NCBI RefSeq assembly: GCF_900107135.1
Contig: NZ_FNOV01000010.1
Location: 62,001 to 126,000 of the forward strand
Direction of reading: 5' to 3'
Length of the DNA: 64,000 nt
Origin: Hymenobacter psychrophilus
GTDB taxonomy: Bacteria > Bacteroidota > Bacteroidia > Cytophagales > Hymenobacteraceae
Part shown: positions 63,956 through 64,000 of the stretch, in pieces
How the letters are laid out: every line of letters begins with the position of its first letter
Numbering within the stretch: the first letter of the stretch is position 1
Notes under the pieces: generated by a model
What the model saw: the letters and a program-made list of their open reading frames with translations, nothing else
Databases searched by the model: none
What the model was told of the DNA's origin: nothing
Translations under genes and position numbers: made by a program

Positions 63956-64000
63956 TCCCGCAGCCGGGCACTGTCGCGGGCCCGGCGGGCCGCTGCGCAG
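63956..64000. repeat. Dispersed repeat (copy 2, cut by window end)
   Basis: This repeats the start of the element at 63117 (CCGCAGCCGGGCACTGTCGC, one mismatch) and then diverges with a shortened hairpin part. The next gene beyond the window could be another member of the thioredoxin-like family, as after copy 1. Confidence 0.6.

Overview
The window looks like chromosomal DNA of a high-GC member of the Bacteroidota, most likely Hymenobacter or a close relative (Hymenobacteraceae). I infer this from the GC-rich codon use, weak or absent Shine-Dalgarno sequences, a TonB-dependent receptor coupled to BtuFCD-type B12 uptake, a TTTG/TAnTTTG-like promoter in front of the thiamin operon, and small protein families I know mainly from Bacteroidota. 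I see no rRNA, tRNA, prophage or CRISPR array. GC content was judged by eye, not computed.

Layout. 0-7.1 kb: an ABC/HlyD efflux operon on the minus strand faces a sigma-54-type response regulator and histidine kinase on the plus strand. The intergenic region between them carries an acetyltransferase gene enclosed by 117-bp inverted repeats. 7.4-7.9 kb: a decayed response regulator. 8-19 kb: cell-envelope genes (membrane protein, three lipoproteins, membrane-bound AraC regulator, carboxylesterase, MscS channel, patatin-Omp85 protein). Two copies of a GTTACA-N10-TGTAAC dyad flank the AraC gene. 19.6-33.1 kb: a cobalamin locus on the minus strand, with a B12 riboswitch in front of btuF-btuC-btuD-receptor-cobU-adenosyltransferase-cobT-cobS-cobC, and a second block cobQ-cobD-cbiB-AAA ATPase. 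It has uptake, adenosylation and nucleotide-loop assembly but no corrin-ring genes. 33.3-39.7 kb: a TPP riboswitch and thiS-thiC-thiD-thiE-thiG-thiH, with a tenI-like gene convergent. 39.7-43.1 kb: an amino acid permease and a TRIC-like protein among transposase relics.

43.3-62.6 kb is a stress and low-oxygen-like locus: D-lactate dehydrogenase, divergent universal stress protein, SDR, P-type ATPase, NhaA, a sensor kinase followed by three broken genes (response regulator, CheB, fatty acid desaturase), a release-factor-like protein, a REC-CRP fusion regulator with its PAS kinase, a cysteine-free thioredoxin-like protein and a SulP transporter. The kinase PAS domain resembles the FixL haem pocket, the partner regulator has an FNR-type recognition helix (ExxSR), and FNR-like boxes lie in two divergent promoter regions of the locus. 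I infer an oxygen- or redox-responsive regulon controlled by a phosphorylated CRP/FNR protein. 62.6-64 kb holds dispersed palindromic repeats, a fragment of a paralogue of the thioredoxin-like gene and a DUF4199-type membrane protein.
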